DNA of 57,500 bases from Symbiodinium natans (GCA_905221605.1 CAJNDS010000709.1:1-57500), one strand, 5' to 3'. Counted from the first letter of the stretch, positions 10,351-22,989 are shown. A program made the numbers and translations. Notes: generated by a model from the sequence alone, not told the origin.

Positions 10351-12118
10351 TTGGGTCCTTTCCTGTGGCTCAGTAGACTCCGTACCCTTGCTCAGATGGC
10401 AGGCGGAGCGGCGAGAGACCCAGGCTTCTTCGATTGTGAAAGCTCGAGAGGTTCGCATCCCTTTCATGAGCTGAATGGGAGAGCATCCAGAGGATCCTTT
10501 GCACATCCGGCACGGCTGCTTGAGCGTTGCCATGTTTTCACTGGCGGTGTCATTCTCTTGGCCTTGACCTGCTGTCTCGCTGCGAGTCTCGCACTCCACA
10601 ACCCATCTTTGTCCGGACCTCGACAAGCAGCAAAAGCAGCTGTTCTGGAGGCAGTTCCAGTGGTCTTAGTGGATGGGCAGAGGTACCGAGCCGTTCAATA
10701 CCTGGGAATGAACTTGTTCACAGCTCCTGGCACAGAGGTGGACGGGTGTTTCGACTTCAATACTGAGATGGATCAGTGCTACTTGGGGAGCACAACAGTT
10801 CGTGATGATGTCGCCAGGCGCATGGAAATTTTGCTAGAGGCCGTCGAAAGAGTATTTGCGTCTGCTCATTGGGACCGCAGTCCCACTACTCTGAAGATTG
10901 TGCTCTTCCCTGAATTCTTCTGGCGAGGCAGGCAGGGGGCATACCGAATAAAGCCAGGCCTCGAGAATGTGACACATGCTACAGCCAGCTGGATCTTTCA
11001 TCAGTTTGCGCATGAGCGCTTCAAGCACTGGTTGCCAAGCAGATTTTGGGACCTCGAGGGCCTCAAATACGTTAAACGTGTAACATCACATCTAATAAGC
11101 ACATGCCACTCTCCTCAGTCTCCTCCACCCAACATGGCCCAGCATGTCTCTTCTTGTGCTGCAACGTGCCATCCTCAGATCGTCCCTCTAAGGCTGATCG
11201 TTGATGGTACAGTGGTCATGGCTCAGGCGGCTGATGAGAACTACGTCCGTATGTCTCAGAGGCCGGAGGAGAACGTCAGCTACTATAATTTTGCCCCAAT
11301 TCACATAGGGGGCACCAACTTGACTTATCTGAAGTTCAAGCACTTTGTCAGCGGAATTGATTTCATTCGAGCTCGCCCAGAAGGATCACGCATGGTACCT
11401 GCACCACCGCGCAAATCGCATGAGTTCTGCAAGAGGCATCCACTTTCCAATGGCTGCGTCTATGGACGCCTGCCTGAGGAACTGCTGCGAAAGCTTGGAT
11501 TTGGCCGCGACATTGAACTTCCGAATGGTTTGCTGTCCATCGGTGGATTGAAGATTGGCTTGGAAATTTGCCTCGACCATGCAATGGGAGAACTTTGCAA
11601 CAAAACGCTTACATCGGACGAGCACGTCGATGTACAACTCGTTGTATCCGCGGGCATGAACATTGCATCTGGCCCCGTTTGCACAGCACGAGGAGGTCCC
11701 GTGTTCCTGGCTGATGGCTTTGCGAGGACCGAGGTCAGCTTGAATCCGTTTGGACGTGGTCGCGAAGCGGCCCCAACTCCTGACCGCCACCGTCGATTCA
11801 ACGTGGGCATTGACTACGGAGCTGACGTGATGGCCGAGAGCTTACTCATGCTGTCGACATGAACATTCTTCATCTCTCTCCTCCCTGATATCAAAACTCC
11901 CCTGATAGCCAGAAGCGTGCCACAGTTTCCGCCAGGTGTCGATGCAGCAGTTTATTGCAGACACGATCTTCAATATCACGGGAACCGGCTTTGGGACACG
12001 GTTTCCTGGCCTGTCGACCCTCCCTGGAGGCAGCTTCAGCTCTGGGAGTACCGGAATGGCGTTCAGGCAGAAACTTGGACTTTTGAGCTTTGTGTCGGTA
12101 GAGCTGAGCTCCTGCTAA
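10351..12118 (+). CDS. Carbon-nitrogen hydrolase (nitrilase superfamily), membrane-anchored
   Basis: Proteins of this family hydrolyse nitriles or amides through a Glu-Lys-Cys triad. The 503-codon frame shows LFPEFFWRG with Glu188 as the likely catalytic Glu, YLKFKH with Lys328 or Lys330 as the likely Lys, and GLKIGLEICLDHA with Cys407 as the nucleophile. Residues about 63-83 (from VFTGGVILLALTC) form one hydrophobic segment, so the enzyme is probably membrane-anchored or secretory; ATG codons further in could also be starts. An in-phase stretch at 11071-11178 (GT...AG, 108 bp) fits poorly and is probably a retained intron. Near the end, GAC|GTGATG at 11827 to CAG|GTG at 11936 is a 109 bp phase-0 intron that would join to an exon running to 12118 (contains GTGFGTRFPGLSTLPGG). 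Without that splice the frame stops at 11862. The substrate is unknown. Family assignment is firm; exon limits are inferred. Confidence 0.8.
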
Positions 12119-12761
12119 ATGTTTTGATCTGCTCACAACTTCGGCATGCTTACAGTTTTCCTTTTTGTTGCCATATGCAGCCTCTAGTTTTGGGAAAATC
12201 GCGGTTGTCTGAAGAATTTGACGACATTCAAGAGGCCACACGGCAAAACCCGATGGTGATTAGGATATGAGAGGGCCTCGTATGGCAGGGGCTTCCCACC
12301 ATTGCCAAGCCGACCACTGCGTTTTGACAGGTTGTCGTTCGCGTCGGTTGTCCCAGCTAGCTGTACTGCATTCTACACCAATATGCCCGGCCAGCTAAGT
12401 AGTATAACTTTGTTCTCACATTGACATAGTTAGTAAGATAAATCGTCCAGGGCTTAGGGTGAGTGTTTGCGTGAGAGTGGCAAGAGGGAAGCCCACCTTC
12501 TCTGCTTTCACAGAATATTATGTCCAAGCCTCTTAAGACGAAATATTTTAGCCTAGCCCCTACGTTTTAATGGCCTTTTAATTGAACGATAGTTTCATGA
12601 GTATTTGACCCCAGCTATGGTGTATTGAATTTGATCTACCTACACTACCTACCCTGAGGAGTCTACGGTCCGGTTTATGTAACAACAGAATGAAGTAAAG
12701 AAAAGGAAAGGGGTAAAGTAAAGTAGTCGCAAATTGTCCAAGGATTTCCGCACTCGGAAAG
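12119..12761. other. No gene seen; AT-richer stretch
   Basis: No convincing exon after the hydrolase. About 12400-12740 is more AT-rich than the surroundings and lacks open frames of note. Confidence 0.5.
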
Positions 12762-12956
12762 GATTGGAAGGACCAGCTTGAAGGCTTCTACCACACTGGC
12801 AGTTACAAGGAGGCTGAGCGTGTGCAAGAATCAATCAAGACGGCCTTGAACAAGTTTGAGAACACAGAGGGCCTTGCGATTTCCAGCGAGATCTTGCAGC
12901 CACAAGTACATCCAACCATGGACATTTACGGTCCGTTCGAAGTACCTGGCCACTAA
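12762..12956 (+). CDS. Coding-like exon, unknown protein
   Basis: An acceptor-like GGAAAG precedes GATTGG at 12762, followed by 64 open codons to TAA at 12954-12956. The start of the peptide is rich in charged and aromatic residues (DWKDQLEGFYHTGSYKEAER), with a helical segment after it. The composition is much more protein-like than the other frames here. I do not recognise the family and see no partner exon nearby. The upstream DNA is AT-rich, as introns often are. Confidence 0.4.
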   Translation, partial: DWKDQLEGFYHTGSYKEAERVQESIKTALNKFENTEGLAISSEILQPQVHPTMDIYGPFEVPGH

Positions 12957-14237
12957 GCTCTTGACGACTGAGCTGTCCAAAGATGACGCGCAGTCACGCA
13001 ATTTCGAGAGTGGCAGCAGGGAGCGTGCACAAGTCTGCGATTGAAATCCGCTGAGGGCAAACCTCTAGCTTTGCCCAAAAGCAAATGCGAGTCATATTCG
13101 TCCCCGTGCTTTGTTACTAGGCCGATGGCTCTGAGTTCTTCTCCGAACTGTGGGCCGCCATCTCAGCCTGGCCTTTCTGACAAACTGATGTCGCAGCTGG
13201 AACCTTTCGCAGGTACAAATCTTCATGCAGCTGCGAGCGCTTGCTTCAGACAGCAGGCTCAGGGCGCTCTCCCCTCATGCCTCTTCCACGCGGTAACTTT
13301 TACATGTGGCGGTCCTACATACTCACTGCTGGCAGTACCGATGCGCTCCGGCAGTATAACACTTCGGTTGGTTGGTTCTTTTACATGTGGCTGCGCATGT
13401 TTGCTGTGATTGTTCTCTCCCAACAGGCAAATTTACGTGCGTCCGCCGCCTCCGTGGAAAAAAACAACCTGTACTCACAGTAGGCGAATTCAACGCATCA
13501 TGCTTGCGGCAACGAAAAGTGCTTGTTGATAGCAGCTCGGATGGAGAACAGAGCGAGGAACATTCATGTTTGACAAGCAGCTCGCTATCTCCGATGTTTC
13601 TATGTGCAACACAAGAAGCAGAAAGTTGAGGGGCCACTGGTTGCAGGCCCGAGGTGCGGAACTGCGCGGCCCGCATCTCAGGAATGGCTGCTTCACGCTC
13701 AGCTTCTCTGACACACCTCTTGCACTGGACGCGAAACGTTTCGGTTCAAAGTCTTCGCTGATGTCCCAGAGCTCCCCTGCAGCCTTAAGCTGTGGTTCTC
13801 TACGTGCGCTGCTCAGTCAGCATGCACGCGACACTGTCACGAATTCCCTTCATACCACAGAACTGTAGAGTGAGTGGTTTCTTGAAACCAGGCCGTCATG
13901 CGCTTTGGACAGCGAACCGCAACACAGATGATCGAGTGTGTGGCCAACAATGACGCAGGACGCTAGAGCCATTCCCCTGCCACCCTTCAGTTCTCAAGAG
14001 CGGATGTGTCAAGAAGATGTGAGAGCACATGTGAGCCCAAATGCCTCGTGCCTCTAGGAATGGAAACGCTTGATCTGACCAAGAACGCATCCTATCAGAT
14101 GAGCCTGCCTCGGAATAAATGGGGAATGAGTCATATGAGGGTTTACAAACATAGGGGACCCCCAAAAGACCCCCAAATATTAGGATCCCTTGTAACAAGG
14201 ACCCCAATAAGGTACTCCTCATTTCGGAAACCTCCAT
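12957..14237. other. No gene recognised
   Basis: Frames up to about 120 codons on both strands without motifs. The 214-codon minus frame at 13896-14540 is antisense to the leucine-rich-repeat exon and shows no domain. A short run of repeated ACCCCCAAAAG-type blocks lies near 14155-14210. Confidence 0.45.
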
Positions 14238-16302
14238 ATGAAAATGACTTGCAACAGCCTGAAATTGTTGACACGCCTGATGGCTTGGTGGCACGAGATG
14301 AAGCATGATGTAGCAAGTGGTGCATGCGAGCAATTTCTCAGGAAAGCGCTGGAAAACACAAGAAGCCTGGCGGAGGCACTGAAAAAGAACACCGTCATCA
14401 GGCTGGGCCAGTTTAGCTGTGAGCTGCATGCAGGCCAGTGTGAAGTTGAATACGTTGGCGATGTCAGGACGCTGGTCTTGCGCGAGTGCGAAATTTCCGA
14501 TGCTGGGGCGGAGGTGTGAGACGCAGTGGTCATGCATCATGCTTGCACTTTGCTTGCAGTGCCAGAGTTCCAGGCTTTGGGCGCAGCTCTGGCCGTGAAC
14601 CAGAGCATTGAAGACTTAGACTTGCAGCATCTCGCCTGCCAAGTTCCTAATTGGAAAGGTTGCCGAGTAGTCACACTGAAGCGTTAACTCGAAAAAGCCC
14701 GTAACCACAAGTGACACAAACCACAAGGAACCCTCTGAAATTATCCATGTGCGCGGCTCGGGGTTGGAGTTGCAGGAGATCCCAAAAGCTCAAGCCAGCT
14801 AGCTTATGGGTGCAGGGGTCTCTCCCATTACTTTCTTGCGCACAAAATTATCTCTTGCCCCGTCACTGAACCCTAAACCCGAACAAAAAGGAATAAGCAA
14901 GCAGGGGCCTTTTCCTTCTTCATAAGCCAGGTTTGCTCAGGTCGCAACGTTCACCCAAACACACAGCAGCCTGTCGTGTAATGTTGGACCTGCTTTATTA
15001 GGGGGGGTCGCTTTAAAGTCAATTTGGCCGAATTATTCAGGACCCCCTGACTGTTTGAGGGGTCCGCTTTAAAGTCAAACCGTCCGGGCGCCGTAAGAAA
15101 ATTCCACGTGGCGCGCCTTTAAAAAAGATAACCGGGCATCGCTGCCCCTTTTAAACATATCTAAACTCCACCCTATTAAAATCATATAAGCCCCCGGGGC
15201 CGTGTAATCAGGACCCAATCCACGCCCCGACTGTTCAGGGAAGGGGGGGGGGGGGGGGGGGGCCCCACATTAAAGCAGGTCCCACATTAAGCCCTGCTAA
15301 GGGCCGGAGCGTTCAACAAGTCAAAGTGCACCCCACTTTGTTGCCAAGAGTTTTTCTGAGCAGATGGCATTATTCGCGCTATCTGATCTGAGTGCCCCCA
15401 ATGTAGAGATAGGTGTTGCCTTGCTGCTGCTAAGGCAGAATCACCTCACCACCACCGGGGCCATATCGATAGCCAAAGGCCTTGCAACAAATGAGAGATT
15501 GAAGTCACTCAACCTCATGAATCAGAACCACAAGATCAGTGAGGAGGCACTTGAAAGCTTCATTACCATGTTCCAAACAAACTTGACGCTGGTGAAGCTT
15601 ATGTGGAAAGTCGATTCCCGAAGAACATGGGAACTTTCCAAGCTGATAACGCGGAACGTGGAGATTGGTCGTCGCAAGGCCAGCGGGAGCTCAATTCAGG
15701 ACCTCCTCCCTGCCAAGCTTCGCAGTCAGGGCCAAGAAGGCGAATCTGACCCTCCAGTGACTCAAGCGACTCAAGCGCCAGTGTCGGCAAGCCCGACCCC
15801 CGCATCAGCCCCGCAAGGCAGCCCACCCCCAACAAAGCTGACGCAACCTGAGCCTGCCGAGCCGGCCAAACCTAAGACTGCCGAGCCGGCTGAGCCGGCC
15901 GAACCCGAGCCGGCCGAGCCGGCCGAACCTGAGCCTGCCGAGCCGGCCGCGAAGATTCCCTCAGCAGTTGCAGAATCTCCTGAAGGAGGAGCTGGCTTGA
16001 AACGACTTTTAGCAAGCTGTTGCGGAAAGAACTGCTATCCTTCCTGAATAGGGACATCCAGCCATTCGCTTCCAGCCACCGGCAAGCAGCTTCTAGTTTA
16101 CGCTACGTTGCTCTAGCATTTGCAACAGCAGATGTTTTTGATTTGAAGAACACACAAAACACTCGACACGTCTTCGCAGGAGACCTTCCAAGCAGTGCAG
16201 GGGACAGCCCGCAGCACGTTGCCGGCGAAGACGCTGCCTGAACCGGCCCGAGGATGCACTGCACGGCTGCCAGAGCCCGGCCTTGCCCTTGCACAGATTT
16301 AG
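14238..16302 (+). CDS. Leucine-rich-repeat protein (tropomodulin/RNI type) with Pro-Glu-Ala tail
   Basis: Recognisable exons: about 14238-14515 (SLAEALKKNTVIRLG, then VRTLVLRECEISDAGAE); about 14562-14648 (FQALGAALAVNQSIEDLDLQ); 15364-about 15990 (GAISIAKGLATNERLKSLNL, then LESFITMFQTNLTLVKLMW and LITRNVEIGRRKASG); and a possible last exon 16201-16302. The 'ALAEALKxNxxLxxLdL' spacing and the terminal RN-EI-RR block are typical of tropomodulin/leiomodin-like repeats, which usually mediate protein binding (actin capping in animals). The GAG|GTGTGAG donor joins in phase to the second exon. The 15364 frame alone stops at 16047, with a tail of repeated EPAEPA steps at residues about 160-200; the 16201 exon has the same Pro/Glu/Ala flavour. 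The start of the gene is not identified. Actin binding is a family-level guess only. Confidence 0.7.
14979..15289. mobile_element. MITE-like ~310 bp element in LRR-gene intron
   Basis: The left end (14979-15004, TAATGTTGGACCTGCTTTAT) and the right end (15263-15289, ATAAAGCAGGTCC-like with CACATTA) are inverted copies with a few mismatches. The inside is non-coding, with repeated GCTTTAAAGTCAA motifs at about 15010 and 15068 and a 20-base G run beside the right end. It lies between two coding exons of the leucine-rich-repeat gene. No transposase is present, so it would be non-autonomous. A TTA target duplication is possible but not certain. Confidence 0.6.
15243..15262. repeat. Poly-G run, 20 bases
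   Basis: G run immediately inside the right inverted end of the MITE-like element. Confidence 0.9.
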
Positions 16303-19090
16303 GCACTGCACCACGCCGCTGACCCTTGCAGGTCTTGCTGCAGTTCAGACAACGGGTGCAGTGCGCAGGTGAGGCTAATTATACAATTGCTATTTTGCTC
16401 GAAATGACAACCAACTTGCTGCTGAGAGGGGCATGAAGGGGGCTTTCATAGCTGCTGGCGCAGCTGCGGAAGCCTTCTGAGCGGTGAAAAAGGCGATTTC
16501 GCATGGCATGCGTTTGCAATTCCATGCGTGCCATTGAAGGCGCGCAGCCAGTACTCTTCTGTTGAAGCAGTGTGTGTGTGTGCCCTTTCTTATTTCTTGC
16601 TGCGAGCTCGCGACTCGTGAGCATTCATTGCTTGCCTTAGCGATCCTTGGTGGAACAATGGTTAAAAGGTGAAGAGCCTATCAACAGCACTGCTGTCCCA
16701 CGGCCGCAAGGCACGCGCGAAGTCGATGCGGGCCAGTTTTGTGACAGCACGATTCCAAAATGCGTGTCAGGTGGGAACAGAGTGCTATTCGCGCTGCTTG
16801 TCGGACATCCTCATGAAGGCTTTTATTTGCTGAGGTAGTCCCGCTCTCGTGTCTATCACTAAGCTCTGTTGCTCGGAGCCGCTCTTAGGGTTTTTGGGGT
16901 TAGAATGGTTTAGGGCATGTAGATCAGTAGCCTTCAAGGGTGTAGGGCAGTGTAGGGTGTAGGGTTGCTCGGTGCAGGGGGTAGCGTCGGCACATCCTCT
17001 AATTCCAGCACTGACCTGCAGACGGGCACTTTTATCAGCACAAGCAAAGGTGTTTCCTGGCCATGGTGTGGCGCAACATCGCTAGACTTCACCACGACAT
17101 GCTGTGACATGCTCGTTGGAGATCAAGCTTAATCCCCACCTTCATCCCCACCGACATATTGCGCGAGGGCCATGCGGCATAGCCATGCGAGAAGAATCGT
17201 TATGTATTGTATACATTCTGCCAGGTCTTGGCCGAGATACAGGAAGCTGCACGTGAAGCACGACTCCGTGGTACGTCCGAGACATCAGACATGTTGCACA
17301 TTGAGGGCACAAGCTTGTTCGCTCTGTCAAGGCAGCGGAGAGATCGTGACACATTCTTGCATCTGCGAGGTCCAGGCCTGACAACCACTTGATTGTGCAT
17401 CATTCTCGCGATACACCGGAGAAGCAGTGGGACGTCGTGAGCCAAGTCGAATGCAACTGCAGCTTCAAAGGCAGTTCACAGGTGATTGTAATCCTCCTGT
17501 TAAGCAGACAAGCACACGCCAGTGTGCAAACTTGGACGTGGGGTCAAAACCCGCAGTCGGGTGGGAGAGACATGCTGCATGTTGCAAATCGTGTTGCAAA
17601 TCATGTAGCACAAGTTGCAACATGTTGCAGACCTTGCAAATCAGAAGGAAACGGTGTCCCTTGCCTTCGAGGGTGTTCGGCGAGCCCCTTTCTCGGTCTC
17701 TTTGACGGCCTGCTGCACCGAGGAATGAGAGAGCAGAACATGCCCGAGTATGAAATTGTGTTTTCCAAATTAAAGCAGCAAAACATCACAGCGATCTCTC
17801 AAGGTGCTGAACCATTTCTCCGAAGAAGCTGGCCCGGAAGCCTTCGCGTGTCCCGGCTGGAAGCTGGATGGTATTCTGCTAGCGCCAGTACCATACCTTT
17901 TTGATCGTTCCTGGCAGCCGACTTTGCTTCAGGCCTCTGGCATATGCGATGCTGCTGCACATCCAGGCTTCGTCTTTTGCTCAACAACCGAGCCACTTAC
18001 TGCGTACCTTAACCTGATCATTCTACTTCTGCCAATGCCCCACGTTGTCCCCAATCAGGAGACAATGCGTGCCCTGACGCCTGAGACCACTGCCTCAGTC
18101 GCAGCCTTGAGAACCCTGAGAACCCTGAGAACCAGCCCTTCAAGAAGAATGTAGAGAAGTAGATAGAAGTAGCAACACATCCAGGCTGTGCGTGCGCTGG
18201 TCGACTTGATGAGGCCTGTATGCTCAGCCAAGAAAAGATGCACGCACGTGGAAACCATGCTTGGACCACTCGGACAGGATTCCAGCATCTTGCCAGACGT
18301 TCCAGGCCAAGACGTGATCTTGAGATATCTTGAGCAGCACAACCGCAAACAAGTGCAGCATGAATTCGTCGCATTGCGAAGTGCCAGGCTCCCTTAATCG
18401 TGCTTCCCGTCAAGACTGCCGAATCTCATACTGACAAACCAACGCTCCCCAGACAAAGAGTGACTCACAACAGACTTGCGTGCAGCCCGTACAGCCATGC
18501 TTACCTCCCAGATCCTCCCAGGCTTGGAAATGCCACCTGTCACAGGTTGCTGGAACGCTTGTTAGCGACCCTCGTGTTCCGAGTCCTCCAGGCACTTGCT
18601 GCAGTGGGTCACAGGGGACGTGAGGAGGGGTGCTTAGCGGAAGTCAGGTGACAAAACATCTGTGTGGAACCTGTGCTGGGGGGTGCTGCCGGAGACTCAG
18701 TTACAATCACAAGGCAGAACCGACAGAAGCAAATGTGGGATCCATCCTCTGCCGTTTTCGGACAGGTAAAGTAAAGCACACCTCGCGTATTCTTGTAGGG
18801 CTTTGGGGCTTAGGGGCTTCAGGATTCTTGCGGCTGGACGCAACAACAAGGGATTTCGAGAAAGTCACAGGGAAGCAAGGAAAGTTGGCCACCGCAAGCA
18901 CTCTCAGCAACCCGAGGTGGAGTATGGTGAGCTTTTGCCTTCCGCGCGAAGTTCCAGCCACCCAGCCTTGATTGCACGCCTTGTGCTGCCAGCGGATTCC
19001 AAGCAGATTCCAAGAGTTCGAGGTTTGTCAGATTTTGTCAGCTAACATCGGTTGACCGGAGCAGCTGTGCTGGTTGTGCTTTGATAGCAG
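16303..19090. other. No firm gene; weak coding-like frames and small repeats
   Basis: A TG run lies at about 16570-16581, a TGTTGCAAATC-type repeat at about 17578-17642, and a GAACCCTGA triplication at about 18110-18138. Frames at 17804-17900 (HFSEEAGPEAFACPGWKLDG) and 18188-18397 (LPDVPGQDVILRYLEQHNRK) look mildly protein-like but have no family motif or clean exon borders. Could be exons of an unrecognised gene. Confidence 0.35.
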
Positions 19091-19297
19091 GAACTGGTTG
19101 TGGAGGCGTTTGGTCCTGAGCTTCTCAGATTCTCGCGTCTTGCTGTGAGGCTGTTGACGCTTTTGGCACATTCTTGCAGAGAGACGGGCCTCCAAGTGGT
19201 CAAGGGGAACGTAGACTTTATGCAGCCAAGAACAACTTTGTTGCGAAGGTTCGCCTCCTCGCTCAGCGCCTTGCGGCCACCACCTCGGGACCCCTGA
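19091..19297 (+). CDS. Coding-like exon, unknown protein
   Basis: TAGCAG precedes GAA at 19091, and 68 codons run to a stop at 19295-19297. The peptide has a Leu-rich amphipathic stretch (ELVVEAFGPELLRFSRLAVR), then basic and Pro-rich residues. No family is recognised and no partner exon is identified. Confidence 0.3.
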   Translation, partial: ELVVEAFGPELLRFSRLAVRLLTLLAHSCRETGLQVVKGNVDFMQPRTTLLRRFASSLSALRPPPRDP

Positions 19298-22200
19298 GTA
19301 CATGAGTACCCTTTGCTACGTTCTGCTACGGCCAACAACGCACGCACATCAACTTGTGAAATCCCTGCTTAACAAAAAACCTTTAAGGGAAGTTCAAAAA
19401 GAGGGGGGATATGATCGACTATGGCCCAATACACTGCCCAGAGAGAATAACTTTTGCCGCAATGCTATGAGAAGCTTCCCCATACTCCACGGCAGAAAGC
19501 TCTGCAGGGCTTTTGGCCCTTTGGGTCGTCGCAGTTTGTCTTGCCACATTCACAGAATTGGTTCTCCAGGATAGGTGTCAGCCTAGGCCCATCATGTCTG
19601 CAGATTCTTGCACTCATCGCTTTCACATAGTAAGTTCCCGCGCTCTTGGTGCGATGCGCATTGTGTGGTGGTCCAAATCATCAGATCGCGCCACAAGTCC
19701 CGTGCACGTTTCGGTGCTTGAGCTGTTCGGTGCCGCAGCGAAAATGTGGCAGGGCGTCGTGCAGAATCGTCGTCTTCTTCGCGAAGCCTTCGAATTTCGA
19801 ATCGTGCTAAAGAGCACAGTCGCGTGCGCACGCTCCCTGTGAAGTGTAATTAGGCCATACGTGTAGACCCTTACGTTGCTTCATCTTGGCACCCCTACTG
19901 GTGCATGTGTGCCCATTCTGCTCATCCTGGCTGGCCTGCAGACTGCAATGACTGCATAGGCATGCAAAAGCAGCTGGACAAAGGGGGGATTGCGAAGTCC
20001 AATCTTTGGCCTTGCAGGTGTTCTCATGGCCAGGTTTTCACGACAGCCACCGCCCAAGGATTGCAAGCACATAATGTGAGAGGACTGAAAGCACTGATCT
20101 TGTCTAAGTTTATGTTTGTTGTGCACTTAACGAAATTCCAGCAGCCCGTGATCCAGAAGAGCCTTGTGTAACCCGCGGGATGAGGTCCAGCATCTGATGT
20201 TGCTGCAGCTCTCGCTTGTCCTGGTGACAGCACCGCTACACCCTTGACTGCCCTTGATCCCTTGAGACGGCGTGTCGGTGCGCGCCGGCCTATGGTTTGC
20301 CGAGGTCTTTCTATTTGCCCTCCACGCCGTGGCTACAGGCAATGCATGTCGAGCTGCAATACGCCATGTTCAAACCGTGAAATTCTTGATGGGAGACGCA
20401 GGCCGAGGTCGAGGAAGAGACAGGTGGCCCCCCTGATGTATCGTATGGCATTGCACATGGCATGGCATTGCACATTATGCGCTTTGCAATCCTGCCTGGA
20501 AGGCGGTTTTCCATTGTTAGCTTGTATGATGTCGTATCATACTTTTTGCTCGCAGCATGTGTCAGACTCCCAGGAGCGAATGGCACCGAAGAGCAGAGCA
20601 GTCGAAAGTGGCTCGCGGATCTATTGGGTCAGGCGGCATGTCTAGCAGTCCAGCACGTAGAGAAAGTCGCAACACTACTGTGTCATTGGTGTCATTGCAA
20701 GAGCTTGATTGTTTCCATGCTCGAGGCACAGCATGGCCTCAGCGAGTCTGAGCGGGGCGTCTTCAGCTTCATTGAGGCTCTCAGTAACATGAGAGAGAGA
20801 GGTATTTCATCTTCGTGGCTTGCTAGGTTAAACCAGCTAAGGGTTTTTTGTGACATGTCAAACATGGCTAAGCCATCCCTAGGGGTTTCTCACCATCTCG
20901 TTTCGTCAAGTGCCCGAAAAGGACGGCCGATCCACATTGTGGTCCCTAGCTCGACACGAAGGCACAGACGGGAGCTAAGCCACAGGATACAGATTGGCAT
21001 GTTTTAGTTGGCTCTTCCTTTGACAGCAAGTGCCCGAAAGCGTTCAGCTTCTTAATGGTCCGCTTGCGTGTGCACGCTCTAAGAGCAGAGCATGTTGTCT
21101 GTCAGCTTTGGTCTCAGCACGTAGGGATCGAGCCTTGCCTGGTGCCAGAGTTTAAGTTTGAATCCTGGCCTCCTGGCTTCACGCCGTGCCTTCCCATACG
21201 GCACCCCACATCCGAATTGAATTGCCTGCCGATGCTTGTTGGACATGTGTTTTTAAAAGGTCAAAGTTTAAATCGGTGGAATGATGAGTTGCCGGACAGT
21301 TGCCGGACTATACTATGACATGCAGTAATGCGTGGGCGATGGCGATGCACCAACTACTCACTTGCACAAGCATGCCATAGTGCTAAAGCGGCTCTGCACT
21401 TTATAATAATATCCGCTTCGCATGAGGCTTGGAACCTTGTACTGCTCCGAGAACTGCCCGTACCCAAAAAAAAGTGCGATTAAATCCAAAGCAGGCTGTT
21501 TGTTCGTCGGCAAGGGGGTTAGTACAGAGTTCCGTACGTGAATACCACCGCGCGTGCTTTTGATCTCTGTCAGATGCGAAAGCACTCCGCCTGCCGCAAG
21601 TAGCCAAGTGACAGTCCATGATCTGCTGAAGAGGTGCAAAGCCCACCCACGCCAAGGCTGGCATCTTCACCTGCTTGGTCCCATGAGCAGCTACAGATTA
21701 CGTATCTGGAGATGTGTTTTGACATGAGTTGGTGGCATAAGTCGGTTGAATCAGGCGGCTACGCCGGTTACTGACGTCATGACTCCAACTGCCAATGCCG
21801 CGGACATTTGGAGTATGGAGCCTGGCACCCGGCCGGACTTCGTGGGCCGCTGCATCTCGCAGCTTTCGCACATGCAATTTTCACGAAGCCTCGGCCCGGG
21901 ATCTTCATAAGCAGCCCCTTGCTGACAGAGCAGACCCAAAGCATCCAGGCGTGCCTTGGGGACGGAAGTTTGCAACCTGCAGGCAATCTTTTTCCACGTT
22001 AGCAGCCGGCTAGTGTGTTCGGGGGTAGGGAGGGAAGCCTACCAAACGGCAAAGCTGCCGCCAGTCCCGAACACCACGCATCGTGGCTGAGCGGCGAACC
22101 CGATGCCCCCTCAACTCCAAAGGAAGTATGCCAGGTCGGCCAGCGGCACTCTTCTCCCATGGATCCCTCCATCCCACCCAGCTTGTAGGGCCTGAGGAGT

Positions 22201-22989
22201 AGGAAAGACATGGAAAGACTTTTGCTGTCGTGACAAAACATGCAAACGTTTGCCCCCCCCCCCCCCCCCCCTGCCTGGAGTGCAAACTCATGAACAGTTC
22301 GACAGTAGCAGCAGAGGGCATTGGACAACTTGCGGCTGTTGCATGTGGAAGCTCATATATCTGCTGTCTCAGTGTGTCTTCGAGCTCTGCACTTGTCTAT
22401 AGCAGAGAGCCGAGCATGGGTTTGCTCAGGGGCTTTCTGCAGCAGTCACTAAGCTGCTCGAGCTCGTCAGAGTTGGAGGCACTTCTTGCGTCAGCTGTTG
22501 CTTCCACAATGGCCAAAGGCCCATTCGTGACCATGCAAGGGTGTGTCGATCAAGACCTTCCATCGAAATGCCCCATCCGCTGCCACAGGCTTCGTGACTT
22601 CGTGCATCTTGCAAGTATGGCGACTGGCCAAAGTCAACCCTAAATGCATCATAACGCATCTCAAGCACAAAAAACGTAACCACAGCAACTTCAAGACAGC
22701 AGCTTCAAGGCAAGCCCAGGAGGGATCATGCGCATGAAAAGCTATGTCCTCGCAGAAGTATCCGCTAAACGATGCCGTCCGCGGCCTTGCGTACAAAGGA
22801 CCCTTGTCGGGCACCAGCAGCGTTTTCCAGACTAGCACCTGTTTCTGAGCTGCTTTCACAAAATGCTGATCACCAGCATGCCCGAGCTTAGAGAGCTTGA
22901 TTACTGTAATTGCCGCTCAGTCTCTTACATTCGAATCTGGGTCCGTGTGCTGCATCTGTAAACCAACACCCTGCCACCAATTGACCAAG
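19298..22989. other. No recognised gene
   Basis: Several frames of 60-180 codons on both strands without motifs; the longest, 20462-21007 +, has no recognisable domain. It contains a short CATGGCATTGCA duplication near 20455 and a 19-base C run at 22253-22271. The frame 22230-22643 + is partly the translation of that C run. Confidence 0.4.
22253..22271. repeat. Poly-C run, 19 bases
   Basis: Uninterrupted C run; it creates an artificial polyproline in the + frame. Confidence 0.9.

Noticed and set aside
13896-14540. 214-codon minus-strand frame
   Set aside because: Antisense to a motif-bearing LRR exon and without any recognisable motif of its own.
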